Of a stretch of DNA of 64,000 bases, positions 23,679 through 34,900 are shown in pieces (the stretch's first letter is position 1; each line of letters starts with the position of its first letter). Below the pieces are notes generated by a model that saw only the letters and a list, made by a program, of their open reading frames with translations, did not search any database and was not told where the DNA came from. The position numbers were made by a program, and so were the translations under genes. The DNA comes from Membranipora membranacea (Eukaryota > Bryozoa > Gymnolaemata > Cheilostomatida > Membraniporidae), in the NCBI GenBank assembly GCA_914767715.1, contig OU612067.1, forward strand, positions 24,838,162 to 24,902,161, in the 5' to 3' direction.

Positions 23679-24090
23679 AATCATTTTATAGGAATTCATT
23701 GTTCAATGAAATTGCTATTTTTATTTTTTTAATTATATTTATTTTTAGGCTCATATTGCCCCAAAAAAGACTTTTTCTTACCACATACGACATTATATTG
23801 TACTTTTTAACTCTTTAACTTTTTTTCCCATAGGATCTGTGTTGCCTCTTCTGCTCAATAAATTTTCTTCACTTCCAATTATCGTGTGTAACCTGCAGCT
23901 GGGTTCTGTGGCACCACATTTTGACTTTACAGATTTAGCAAACTATTTGGTGCATGACTTCATTTATATTAGTGACATGTGCGTGTCTTTAGATCTGGTA
24001 TGCCATATTTCATATGTTTCACTCTTGAACTATTTCTGATCTGAGTCATCAAAACCTTGCTTATTATTCACTGCTGCTGAAAGATTCAAA

Positions 24091-24165
24091 CCAAGGAGTA
24101 ACTGGGCAGGCTAGAGTAACTCCTTGATACAAACAGATGGGGTGTCAATAGGAGTTGTCATACTT
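24091..24165 (+). repeat. Short hairpin repeat CCAAGGAGT..ACTCCTTG, copy 1
   Basis: CCAAGGAGTAACT is followed by GGGCAGGCT and then AGAGTAACTCCTTG, which folds back on it. The downstream sequence TCAATAGGAGTTGTCATA is also conserved. A similar copy in the same orientation is at 28429-28507, on the other side of the MULE. Shorter related motifs occur near 585, 2155, 41210 and 46716. Confidence 0.55.
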
Positions 24166-24310
24166 TCTTTTAGAGCAAATTGCAGGAATCGAGTTGTCTA
24201 CTCATGTCCTGGTAAATGTCTTATTTAATTGGCTTAAATGTTTATAGGTCATTTAAAGCGATCCAACTTGAGTCATGTTATACAAAGTTGCACATGTGAA
24301 AATAAATTTC

Positions 24311-24647
24311 GGGAGAGCTTGTTAGCCACATAGCAGGGTAGGTCGAGGCGCAGATTGCTAGTAGAGGCGTGGCTTGCTGCTCTTGTTTTATTGGCTACTT
24401 ATTGTATACAAACATTGTGAAAGCACATGGTTTTATCAGAATTGTGTATATTATGATGTCTTATACTTACAAACACTCTTTATATGCTTATGATATATGT
24501 CTATGTAATAGCACATATAAATTCTGATATTGCCATTGACATGTGCTCAGTTCTGTAGAAACATCCTATATTTTGCAACATGTGTACTACTAAAACATTT
24601 CCAACATTCCAGCTAGTGTGAGACTTTATTGCAGAAGAGCAGGAAAG
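24311..24647 (+). repeat. Left TIR of the MULE
   Basis: About 337 bp, matching the reverse complement of 27813-28135. The segment ATGTCTATGTAATGGCACAT at about 24660-24680, just inside, is an extra partial copy of TIR sequence, hinting at local rearrangement. Confidence 0.9.
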
Positions 24648-24774
24648 TTGCCTATGATGTATGTCTATGTAATGGCACATATAAATTCTGACAACTTGTC
24701 TGCTGTTCTTTGTAGGTATTGTGGCAAAGCTTAGAATAATGTGTCAACGCCTCTTAGAAACCTCAGGAGGGTAC

Positions 24775-24855
24775 GGATTTTTCTCATTCTGGCTTACAAA
24801 ACCCTGTGACGCCTAAAGCTGGAATATGCATGTTGTGCTTGGTCTCCTCTCACTA
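24775..24855 (+). pseudogene. Tiny LINE reverse transcriptase scrap
   Basis: Translation gives LAYKTL, a stop, then KLEYACCAWSPLT. This matches the aYktLvrPilEYA..vWsP motif of the thumb of non-LTR reverse transcriptases. It lies inside the MULE between the left TIR and the 3' end of the internal gene, as a nested insertion remnant. Confidence 0.55.
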
Positions 24856-25319
24856 GATGAATCATCCTTAGAAGGTCTATTAATTGGAAAGCCTTGACTA
24901 CTCTTCAACATGAACACAACAATGATATGTTTGTTAACCACCGGCATCATTGACTTTGAGGAGGTCAGACTATGATTTTACAATATAATAAATATAAATA
25001 TTTATGTATACATTCAAATATCCTTAGGTTGATAAAGAAATTTATTTGTAATTGATAAGCTGATACAACAATAAAGAGTAAAAGACATGATGTTTCACCC
25101 TCGTAACAATTATGAAGCTAAATATTAAAAGAATTCAGTAAATTACATGAGTTAAAATCATAACTTTGATAACTCTAAACATGCCAGCACGGAAACCACA
25201 TATTTACAACCCACATTTATTTACTGCCTGAGTAGTCAAATGTGTTAAAAAATTTAAGGCACAAGAATTAAGTGGTCAATTAATAATTAAATTGGTGCAA
25301 AGAGAGAAAAGTATTGATA

Positions 25320-27467
25320 CTAAATCAAGAATGCCCCTCCCCGGCATCTGCTACACCTGAAGTTGGTCACTTCGTTTGTGAGGGGCTCAAAGGCTGTCCA
25401 GGGAATGTGGACGCACCCCCTGTGGAACCATTCCTTGCACTCCTCACACTCAATCATATCATCCGTATCCTGTCCAAAACGATTAAACGTTAGTCGGCAG
25501 GTGCAGTAGACCTAGAATATAAATAAAATTTTGCATGAGTATAATATATGTACTGAACATCTATGTACTGTTCATACATTTTCTTTCATAATAGGTTAAA
25601 GTACAATTTTTTATCGAAGAATGACTAGCTCAAGTTATCTTTACCAAAATATTCACAAATGTGAGCTACTTTTTTATATTTATTGGACTAGTAACTTTTA
25701 TTATATTATTGTTGAAGGTTTATAGATCTAAAATATGGCATTTTTGAGAAAACCGAAAGGGAGTGCTTGTGGTGTTAATGATCCTACATACCCGATACCA
25801 TGTTACTTTGGTTGTTCTTCTAAAGCGAGGCATGGCAACATCAACTTTAGGAAATACACTAAAACGACCCTGAGCCAGACAGTCGTGTAGGTGCTGTCTC
25901 ATTGAAAGTTGGCCGTAGCTCGATTCCTGCGGGTCTCCACCAAACAAAACTTCGACCAAGTTAGCAACAGCATGCAGGCCACAGTCATGGCTGTTACCTT
26001 GTTTTTGTACCATCAGCAGCTTTACATAGATCCTGCTCGCAGGTGTTTTCTCTAGGCCTACAGGAAGAAGAAATAATGTATTAAAAACTTATATAACATA
26101 TATCTTCTGACCTTGTGGCTTTCAGATCTGTAGCTAGTTTCACTCGCTGATGTTTATTAGACTTATCCTGGGTGAGCTGCAATTGTCAAATGCAGATAAA
26201 AAAGTCATGTTCGCGAAAATTTACAGTAAGACAAGATATTGGTAATAAAAAGTTGACCGAAACAAAGATAATGTAACTGGGTTTCTCACAACATACACAC
26301 ATGTGTACATACATTTTAATGCAATTTCCCGTACAATTTTCACTCCATTGGAGGTGTACAATATTGAGGTTGTCACTTCTGTGGATCATTACAACAGCAA
26401 TACAGTGAGTAAGTCTAGTTTGTTTGCAAAGATCAAGTGAGGTTTTCAACATTACAACAGCATAGAAACAGTAAAAAGCTAAACGAATCATTAGGGATAC
26501 TCACAACAAAGCCTTGAAAAATGACGCAGCGGGATATTTTGATTGCAGCAGGACATCCAAGCTTTTTAGTATTCTGAGTACTCATCCGAGTTTTCTTGAC
26601 CACTGGATGATCTTGATCCATGTCAATCTGAAATAACATAATATTGAAATGCCAAGTTGACTTCAATTTATCTTACGCAGTCATATTGTAGAAAGATTGG
26701 TTTTTATTTCTAGTTTTACCAGTTTTCAACCGTAAATTATTGCATTGTATTACTATTGACTAATCCTATGATACAGGTGTCGGCTGGTATTTGATGATAG
26801 TTATGTCGTCTGTATATGTTTTAATCTAAATTAGTGTAAACAGAGAATTGTAATGGGCTAAGGGGAGTACCAGTGTTTGTTAATAATGGATATGACAGAT
26901 TATCTCCTACAATTGTTCTCCGGCTCATTTACTATTGATGCTTGTTAACTAACCAGTCACAATTATGTCTAGGTGATGCAGCATAGGTATCAAGGATCCA
27001 AAATCAAATTGCAAGTTTTTTAATAATTTTATTTCACGGTGAGTAAATATGTAGGTGCTGATCACTCAGTAAATAAGTGGGCCGACCAACTTGCAAACAT
27101 CAATGGGGAATTACACAGCCATGATGTGCGAGAGGTTTAATGCAAATCTATGGTTGAATTAAATCGTCAGGAACCTCTGATAGTATTATCGTATCAATTC
27201 ATATTCCAATCTCTTGCAAAACTGAAAAATATTCCCGAGAAGTTTTTTTCTGAGTAGCACACTTCTGGGTAGACAAGTCTCTTGGTTAGGCATGGTAAAT
27301 ATTTGAACGTGATAGTAAGCTTACCGATCGCCTTTGTTTTTCCTTTCTCTTATGAGCAGTATGATGATCTTTTCCATATAAACAATGCATGATCGCAGAA
27401 GACACATTCACTAAGGCTCTCCCACAATTATCAAAGCGCAGTCGGTGTTTGCTAAAGTCAAAAGGAT
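25320..27467 (-). pseudogene. MULE-borne gene: GCPA zinc-like segment, half C48/Ulp1 peptidase, PHD finger
   Basis: Minus-strand exons inferred from splice sites: 27325-27467, 26505-26627, 26112-26176, 25792-26057 and 25320-25511. The first three join in frame and contain CGRALVN, HCLYGKDHH and KKLGCPAAIKI. This pattern resembles CaRF/FAR1-like DNA-binding domains of transposon proteins. Exon 4 carries VQKQGNSHDCGLHAVANL, the Gln and catalytic Cys half of a C48 peptidase, then the MRQHLHDCL pattern; the His-Asp half is absent. Exon 5 is a C4HC3 PHD finger (YCTC, CEEC, WFHRGC, CSRC) and ends at a stop (25320-25322). Exons 3 and 4 do not join in the C48 frame, so an internal deletion or missed exon is likely. 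The gene could instead start at an ATG near 27552 by read-through. Confidence 0.7.
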
Positions 27468-27812
27468 CTAAAATAGACACACAGAACATATTTTCAAATA
27501 CGGTAAATGTGAACTCTAAGTTGAATATATCTGCAGTATTTGTTCCCATCATTCAACTGCAGTGGTTTCTTCCTTGTTTGTGACAGCACCATCGAGCTTT
27601 GTGATTTATTATTAAATGCAAGTAAGGTAGCACTTGTCGCTGCTTAAATGAAAAGAAATGAGGCTGCAAAATGTTAAGAATATTAGACATCCCCAAACAC
27701 CAGTTTTGAATAAGGCTAGGATGTATAATAAGCTACCCACCAAAATTCAGCTCAGTAAGTGGTGTTTTCAGTTGCTTCGCTGTGTGGTCATTTGTGAAGG
27801 TAGTCCCTTGTC

Positions 27813-28135
27813 TTTCCTGCTCTTCTGAAATAAAGTCTAACACTAGCTGGAATGTTGGAAATGTTTTAGTAGTACACATGTTGCAAAATATAGGATGTTT
27901 CTACAGAACTGAGCACATGTCAATGGCAATATCAGAATTTATATGTGCTATTACAGAGACATATATCATAAGCATACAAAGAGTGTTTGTAAGTATAAGA
28001 CATCCATAATATACACAATTCTGATAAAACCATGTGCTTTACAATAAGTAGCCAATAAAACAAGAGCAGCAAGCCACGCCTCTACTAGCAATCTGCGCCT
28101 CGACCTACCCTGCTATGTGGCTAACAAGCTCTTCC
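27813..28135 (-). repeat. Right TIR of the MULE
   Basis: About 323 bp; lacks about 14 bp (around TACAAACATTGTGA) present in the left TIR. The internal gene reads leftwards from this end, so this TIR probably carries its promoter; an inverted CCAAT-type ATTGG sits within it. Confidence 0.9.
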
Positions 28136-28144
28136 ATAAATTTC

Positions 28145-28920
28145 TCAGAGTGATACCAAGGGTTATAGGACCCTTGGTGATACATGACTACTAAGTGCTC
28201 CTATTTCCTAGGATATGAATTCTCACAGTTGTTCACCCTAAATTATCAACTTTTCGACACCCGGACATTCGAGCAAGCCTTGAGCCAATTTTTTTCAAAT
28301 TGGCATGAGTTGTGAATAGGCCCACAGCTCAGTCAGCAGTGCTCTCCTCAGCCTCATAGTCATATTCTTACCTTCACTTCACTTCTTCAGGCTTACTCAA
28401 ACTGAATTTGTAGTATATAAGTGTAGAACCAAGGAGTTCCTGGGCAGGCTAGAGTAACTTCTTGATACAAACAGATTGGTTGTCAAACTCAATAGGAGTT
28501 GTCATAGATAGGACTTCCTCCTTGGTAGTGTTGACTGTAAATTCATTTATTGTAGGTGTCTATAAGTATAAATCATCATAGATAATGATACTTGGTCTGT
28601 TGGTCAATGGTGATTAAATTCAATTGAAATTTAGTTCGACAAACAGGAGTTTCTCTGTGGGGAGCAGGCTTACTGTACCTTGCTAGCTTGTAGAAATACT
28701 GCTCTTACACTAGACGCCATAGCTTTCCGAAAAGCTTCACCTAGGGCTAGCCTAGCTAGGCTATCCCATTATAGTTTTCAGGTTCTCTCCTTTTGACGTT
28801 GGTCCAGAACAGAAGAATATAAATAACGGTAGGTCTTTTATTATCAATGCAACAGCTACAGTGAGCAGCACATCAACCAATTTAGATGATTCATGTCAGA
28901 TCTGTGTTTAGATTGCCACC
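28145..28920. promoter_or_regulatory. Upstream region of POLR1B
   Basis: 776 bp between the MULE target duplication and the POLR1B start codon. It contains the second hairpin repeat (28429-28507), an AT-rich AATATAAATAACGG at 28816-28829 and the 5' untranslated region. The ATG context at 28921 (GCCACCATGG) is an excellent initiation context. No specific transcription-factor site is called. Confidence 0.45.
28429..28507 (+). repeat. Short hairpin repeat CCAAGGAGT..ACTTCTTG, copy 2
   Basis: Same family and orientation as 24091-24165, with the shared core GGGCAGGCTAGAGTAACT. The two copies bracket the MULE at distances of about 140 bp and 290 bp. Confidence 0.5.
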
Positions 28921-31900
28921 ATGGCAGAGAATCTTACTGAGCCGTCATGGAAGAACTTACAAGATCCAAACTTTGGATTACCAAAAGCTGAACAAGCTCA
29001 GGTAGATATTATGTTATCATAAAGCTTGTCTCTATTTCTAAGGCTACAAAATGATGCAGAAATACTTAATTCCAACTATATGTCCAAATATATAATGTTT
29101 AAATGTCATTTAGCGAGAGCCTCCAATAGGACTTCGTATTTTTATGTTTGACAAGTCATGATATAATTATAATTGTATATTGTCAAAGATTCCTTGCAGA
29201 AGCCCAACATCCATAGGCTACCATAATTATGTAGTGCAACTCTGAAAATTCTAATTTTTGCAATGTATGTTCTATCACAGCCTGATTGTTTTGATTTACT
29301 TCAGATGTTGCGAGATGCGACAAGAGCTCATGTGGGATCGTTCGATGCGATGGTGACCGGTGGACTCAGAAGAGCAGTGGCAGTAAGTTCAATCATATAA
29401 TTTCATTTATGTGTCACAGCTGAGCAACGAATTATGATTTTAAAAACTCCTAGTCCTACAAGTATTACCATTCGCACCAATGACGTGACACCTGACATTA
29501 GATTTGTTACCTTTGCCATTGCTGGCATATAGTTGTGTTATATTCATTCCAAATCATTGTCGTATATTTTTTGTAGTATTTGAAACCTGTTGAATTTGAG
29601 TTACCTAGAGGAGATCGTATTTCTATATCAATGACGGTGAGTTACACTAAATACAATAGGCCTATATAATATATATTGAAAATCAGTGCAATGTCCCCAC
29701 ATATGATTGTGTCTGATATCCTCAGTAACAGGGTCTGAGCTTTTGCACTGCATCAGGTGCATTAAGGTAGAGTAGGGCAGACTTCATACAAGATGTTATA
29801 TAAATCAGAATGTATGCGCTGTGCTAGTTTACTTCAGAGTGCTTAACAACTGGATCATAACTTGACCAGTCAGAACCTCTCAACATTCTTTGCCTTTGAT
29901 GGTGGTGTTATATATAAGCTGTGTCCAGATATATTTTTATTATTATTAATAGACACCAGGCCATTGCGTACCAGGCTATTCACATAGACCATCTTTTCAC
30001 AAGTTGTCGTCCAGTGTAGTTTTCTATGGGTGACCTACCTAATGCGGCGCAATTTGAATTATCACCAGTACACCAATATTATACTCACATTTTATTGCCA
30101 GCGGGTTTTCCTCTAGAGATGTTATTCATACTTTGATAACTGTGTTCATTCTTTTACATGCTCACAGAATGTCAATATTGGAGTGGCCAAAGTGAACTCA
30201 AAGAATATATACGCCAGAACACCAAAACTTTACCCTGCTGAGGTGAGTGTGAGTCAATGAGTAATCAGCGGATGATTGATTGTGTGTAACAGCGTTGCAA
30301 TGTGTTCACAATTACCTAAAGAATACTCTGTGTTACTTTCATGGATCCTTATCATTCATTTTTCACTGCAGATGCAAGCATAAACGGATTGAACTTTTAA
30401 ATAAATATAAATAATACACACTTTATTGCTATTCTGCGCCCCTCTCGGGGCCGATGAGAATATGCTTACATTAATTATCAACTCATCTAATTAGCGCACC
30501 CTTGTACATGGTAAGGGTGGGCAAGCTTAGCTATCGTCCGGAGACCTCACCCCATCTAGCAGCATTTGTAGGGACCGGGATTCAAACCTGCAATTCTCAG
30601 ATTGAGAAGCTTGAATCCTAACAACTGCACCACCCCGCCTTAACTATATTTTATTATTTTATGAAATACCTTTATGTATTTCAGTGTCGGATGGCCGGTA
30701 CTACATACGGCTCTCCGCTACAAGCCAGAGTCGTACTGAAGGTCAATGATCGCCTTATATCATCAGAAGATAGAGTCATATCGGATGTGCCTATCATGGT
30801 CAAGGTATTAGTATTTGATATTCTACAGATATATATATATATTTATTATAATATAGGTATATATATATACATATATATATATATTTATATTTTATAATAT
30901 TCAATATCATTCAATATACTATATATTATGTTTTCTTTTGAGGTGTTATAATGTTGCCAACATGATTGATTCATCGAATCACAATATTGTTTGACACATG
31001 AATTTACAATAAATATCATTTCCAATTGCGGAAACGTAACCAAGCGATATCCCTTTTTCTTCTGCGCATTGGTACTGATTCCATAGTTTTGCTTGATGTT
31101 TTAGTATAGACACAGATAGGGATTTTTGATAATTTCATAGAACCAACTGGCCTGATGAGCCCTGATTCTTGTATAATATATTGGTTTTCTTCTCTGTTTT
31201 GTAGTCTGTAGCCTGTAATCTAAACAAATTGAGTCCTGCTGAGCTCGTGGCGCGTGGAGAGGAGGCTAATGAGATGGGAGGATATTTTATTGTAAACGGC
31301 AACGAGAAACTACTCAGACTTACAATCAGTCCCCGAAAACATTACGTGAGTATAATTAAATAATTCAGACTATGACCTCAGTAATAGGATGCCAATTATT
31401 CGTGTTAGATTATGATAGAGCTGCCGCACATGGGTTCACAAAATATGTGCTTCATTTGCGATAAGACAGAAGCACTCTTGGTATCACATTCATTGTTTTT
31501 CTAGCAAATTGGCTTCTGAGGTAATCATTATCTATTACAGAGTAACAAGCTGTTTCGAAAAGATAAAACGTCAAATCAGAATTTATTTGAAATTTGTCTC
31601 CTGTCACCTGAATTATCCAAGCTGTCCGCCTGTGAGACTACATGATGGCGGAGAGCTTTTGTCGAACAAAATGAGTATAGTTTGCATATAATTAGAAAGT
31701 CAAGTGAAATACTGTTGTGGTGAGATGGACCCAAACTTTGGCTTGTGAGTCGCATTCGTAATCTTGAATGACTTGATTTTGTAGCCTTTGTGTATAAAGA
31801 GACCTCGGTGGAGGATGAGAGGGAAGTTCTACACTGAGTATGGTGTCTCTATAACATGTACAAAACCAGATATGTCTACATGTGTATGTATGACTATATT

Positions 31901-34900
31901 GTGTAATAACTTGACTGACTTGTTTCGCCTTTTCCAAATCGACTCAACATGAAAAATGTGAATGCGTAAAGAGATCATTCCATGAATAATCCTGCTATAA
32001 TTGCCAAAATTGCTTTGGATAACCCGTATGTTTAACTTTTCACCTACATTATGAGTGATGACTGTTCATATTTGCAATGTTGAACAAGACTAGATTTTAT
32101 TTTGATGAATAATATCTCCTCTAGATGAAGATTTCTTTTAGGGAGCCTTGCCTTCAAGGAAACTGTCACCTATGCTCTCATGTTGTTGTGTCTTCTAAAA
32201 CATTTACATTATATCTGATTTCAGACTTCAATATTGCACTACCTATCTAAAGGCTCAGCCATGCTGTCGTTTGTATTCATGAAGCAGCAGTTCTTTATGC
32301 CTGTTATGATGGTGATGAGAGCGATTGTTAATGCTGATGATCTACGCCTTTACAAACAACTCATCAAAGGGCAAGAGGACAACCAGTTCTTCAAAACGTA
32401 TGTTTGCTCACCATTACATATACCACACTTAGGTGTAAAACCTGATGAGTGTTTAGTGACTATGATATAAATAAAGACTCGATTTACCCTGTCAAACTGT
32501 CATCTTCATCACTGTGATGTTATATTTTGACTCTTATGGGTATCTGTGACCTATGTACCGCCTCCGACTTGCCAATATAACTACTAGTCAGGGCTTCCAG
32601 GGTTTCTCACAGTTTAATTATTAGGAGTTACCTTTCTATGCGAGTGACGCACGCAGCAAGAAACCAAAGTGTTGTATATGAATATGTACATTGCATTATG
32701 CTTTGCAAATATTGTTTTATTGTACAATGCAACAATTATATATATATATATTATACAAAGCTTTATGTGTCATAAATCTTATATAATTCAGAGCTATGGA
32801 TGTCATACATCTCCCATATTATACATACCTTCATCATAAATTATTTAGAGCTATAGTTGATTAAAATCAGATGTCTTATCGCTCGCCGAAGCATGGGCGG
32901 TGCAATATCTGCGCCAGGTTGCTGGGGATTTGACCCAAGGACTCTGTACCTCCTTGTTTGAACCCATGAATTTCAACATTTCCATGCTGAAGGAACGACG
33001 CTCTAACCAACTGAGCCACCTCCTACTCCTTCTAGTGTTCACCTTTCTCTTATATCATACAGAGCTATTTTAGTTGTCATATTTCTCTTATGTTTATACA
33101 GCGCTATAGTAGGTATGTTGAGAGAATTGATGGAGCAGGATTTGTTCACACAGAGTGATGTGCTGAAGATGATCGGCTCCAGATTTAGGATCAAACTTAC
33201 AGAGCTACCTCCCTGGTATACAGATGAACAAGTAGCTAGATTCTTACTCGGGTTAGTCATTAATCAATCATAACTATATCTTTGAGTATAATTCCAGCTA
33301 AAGGCTCTTTAAAAAACACGGTTGGTGGAGTTTAACCAAGTTTAATTCACAGGTCACAGGTCACTCATATTCATATGTTAACTTAAACCTTTCAGGATGA
33401 AATATTCAAGGATTCAAACTCGATGCCAAATGTGGATAAAATGTTTCAATTTTGACGCATTCAGAATTAACAAAATCTAATTATTAACTGGATTAATATT
33501 TATCGGGTTACAATTAATGTGATAGTGAAATAGAAAAATAAAGCATAGAACATTCTCATTTTATGGAGTAATGCCTCTTCTTAGGTAAGTTAATAAGGAG
33601 TCGCTCCTTGACTGGTCGATGTAGTATATCTATTACTTCTATATTTGAGTTGTGCTCCACTGTTAATAAAGAGGATAACTCCGCAGAGCTAAGTTATAAA
33701 GTTTATTGTTTATAGTGAGTGTGTACTACCACATCTTACGGAGGCAGTGGATAAGATTAACTTACTCATATCTATGACTAGGAAGCTATTTGTGTTTGCA
33801 TCTGGTGGATGCTGTGAGGAGAGCCCCGACTCTCCAGCTAATCAAGAAGTAAGTACCCTTATCGTTTCCATCTTACATTGACTTACCCCTATTGTGTATG
33901 TCCATTGTTGTTTCCATCTCTCATTGACTCACTCCTGTTCTGTCCGTCCTTAATTGAATTTCTCTGCAGTTATTGTTAGTGTACTCGGCAACAATATGAA
34001 GGCTTTGGTTGACAGCTTTCTGTAGTAACAAAAACAGGGGTATTAATTTTATTGCTATTCTATGTCCCTTTTGGGTGAATCGAAATATTCTTTTGCAATG
34101 GCAGAATGATAATGAATCATTGAATCTATTTAGTGCACCATTTATAGAGAAATAAAGTTTGTAGCAAGTTTTGCCTATCTATATGGAGCTCATCATCTTC
34201 ATCGACCTGGATAATTGGTGGGGTTTGAGATATTCAAATTCATATTGTTGCTTCACCCTGATCACATGATGTAATCTTCTCTTTAGCTCCTGTTACCCGG
34301 ACATCTATACACAGCAGTGCTGACGGAGAGACTGGCTAACTGGCTCACATCTGTTAAACTCGCCATAGTGAAGAAGTCAATCAATGAGAAATTTGAGCTC
34401 ACCACTAGTAAGTACATTGTAGAGAATATGATTACTACCTGTGTCAGTCCAAATGAATTAACTAAGCCCTGCTCCTCATGATTATTTTTGAGTAGTTATC
34501 TGCTCTCTTCCTGAACGAGATGAGAAGGCGAATATAACATTTGTCAGGGTAAAGACTTTAGTCACACAAAGAATATTATATATATATTCTCATCTACTTT
34601 ATTATAAACATTTATTCGAACAAGTGATTAATTTAGTATTAGAAGAAATTGTTTAAAGACTTCGCATATTTCCTGTTGATTCTATTGCAGATGTATTCAA
34701 CGAATGTATGAACCGAGGAACTAATGTAGGTCAAGGACTTACCTATATGTTGGCTACAGGGAATGTAGCATCTAAGTCTGGTCTGGGACTCATGCAGGTA
34801 AACAAATCCGAATCAGGTTCAGCCTACTGGCTGATACTTGATATGGTAGATGGACATGGTAAACCCTTTGGTCGCCATCTTTGTTTATTCCATTGAGTAT

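Larger units (their letters stand above)
24311..28135 (-). mobile_element. Mutator-like (MULE) DNA transposon, 3.8 kb, probably internally deleted
   Basis: Terminal inverted repeats of about 330 bp (24311-24647 and 27813-28135) are nearly identical except for one ~14-bp indel and few substitutions. The ends read GGGAGAGCTTGTTAGCC and, from the right, GGAAGAGCTTGTTAGCC. The 9-bp sequence ATAAATTTC lies directly outside both ends (24302-24310 and 28136-28144). Long TIRs plus a 9-bp duplication are the signature of the Mutator superfamily. The minus-strand gene inside encodes a GCPA-type segment, half of a C48 peptidase and a PHD finger but no MULE transposase core that I can see, so it is likely non-autonomous. 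It also contains a LINE scrap. It lies between the RING gene and POLR1B, ending 785 bp before the POLR1B start codon. Confidence 0.88.

Noticed and set aside
32851-33031. Possible genuine tRNA gene
   Set aside because: A and B boxes are present, but the sequence between them does not give a clear anticodon arm and the repeat body continues beyond; a SINE explains it better.
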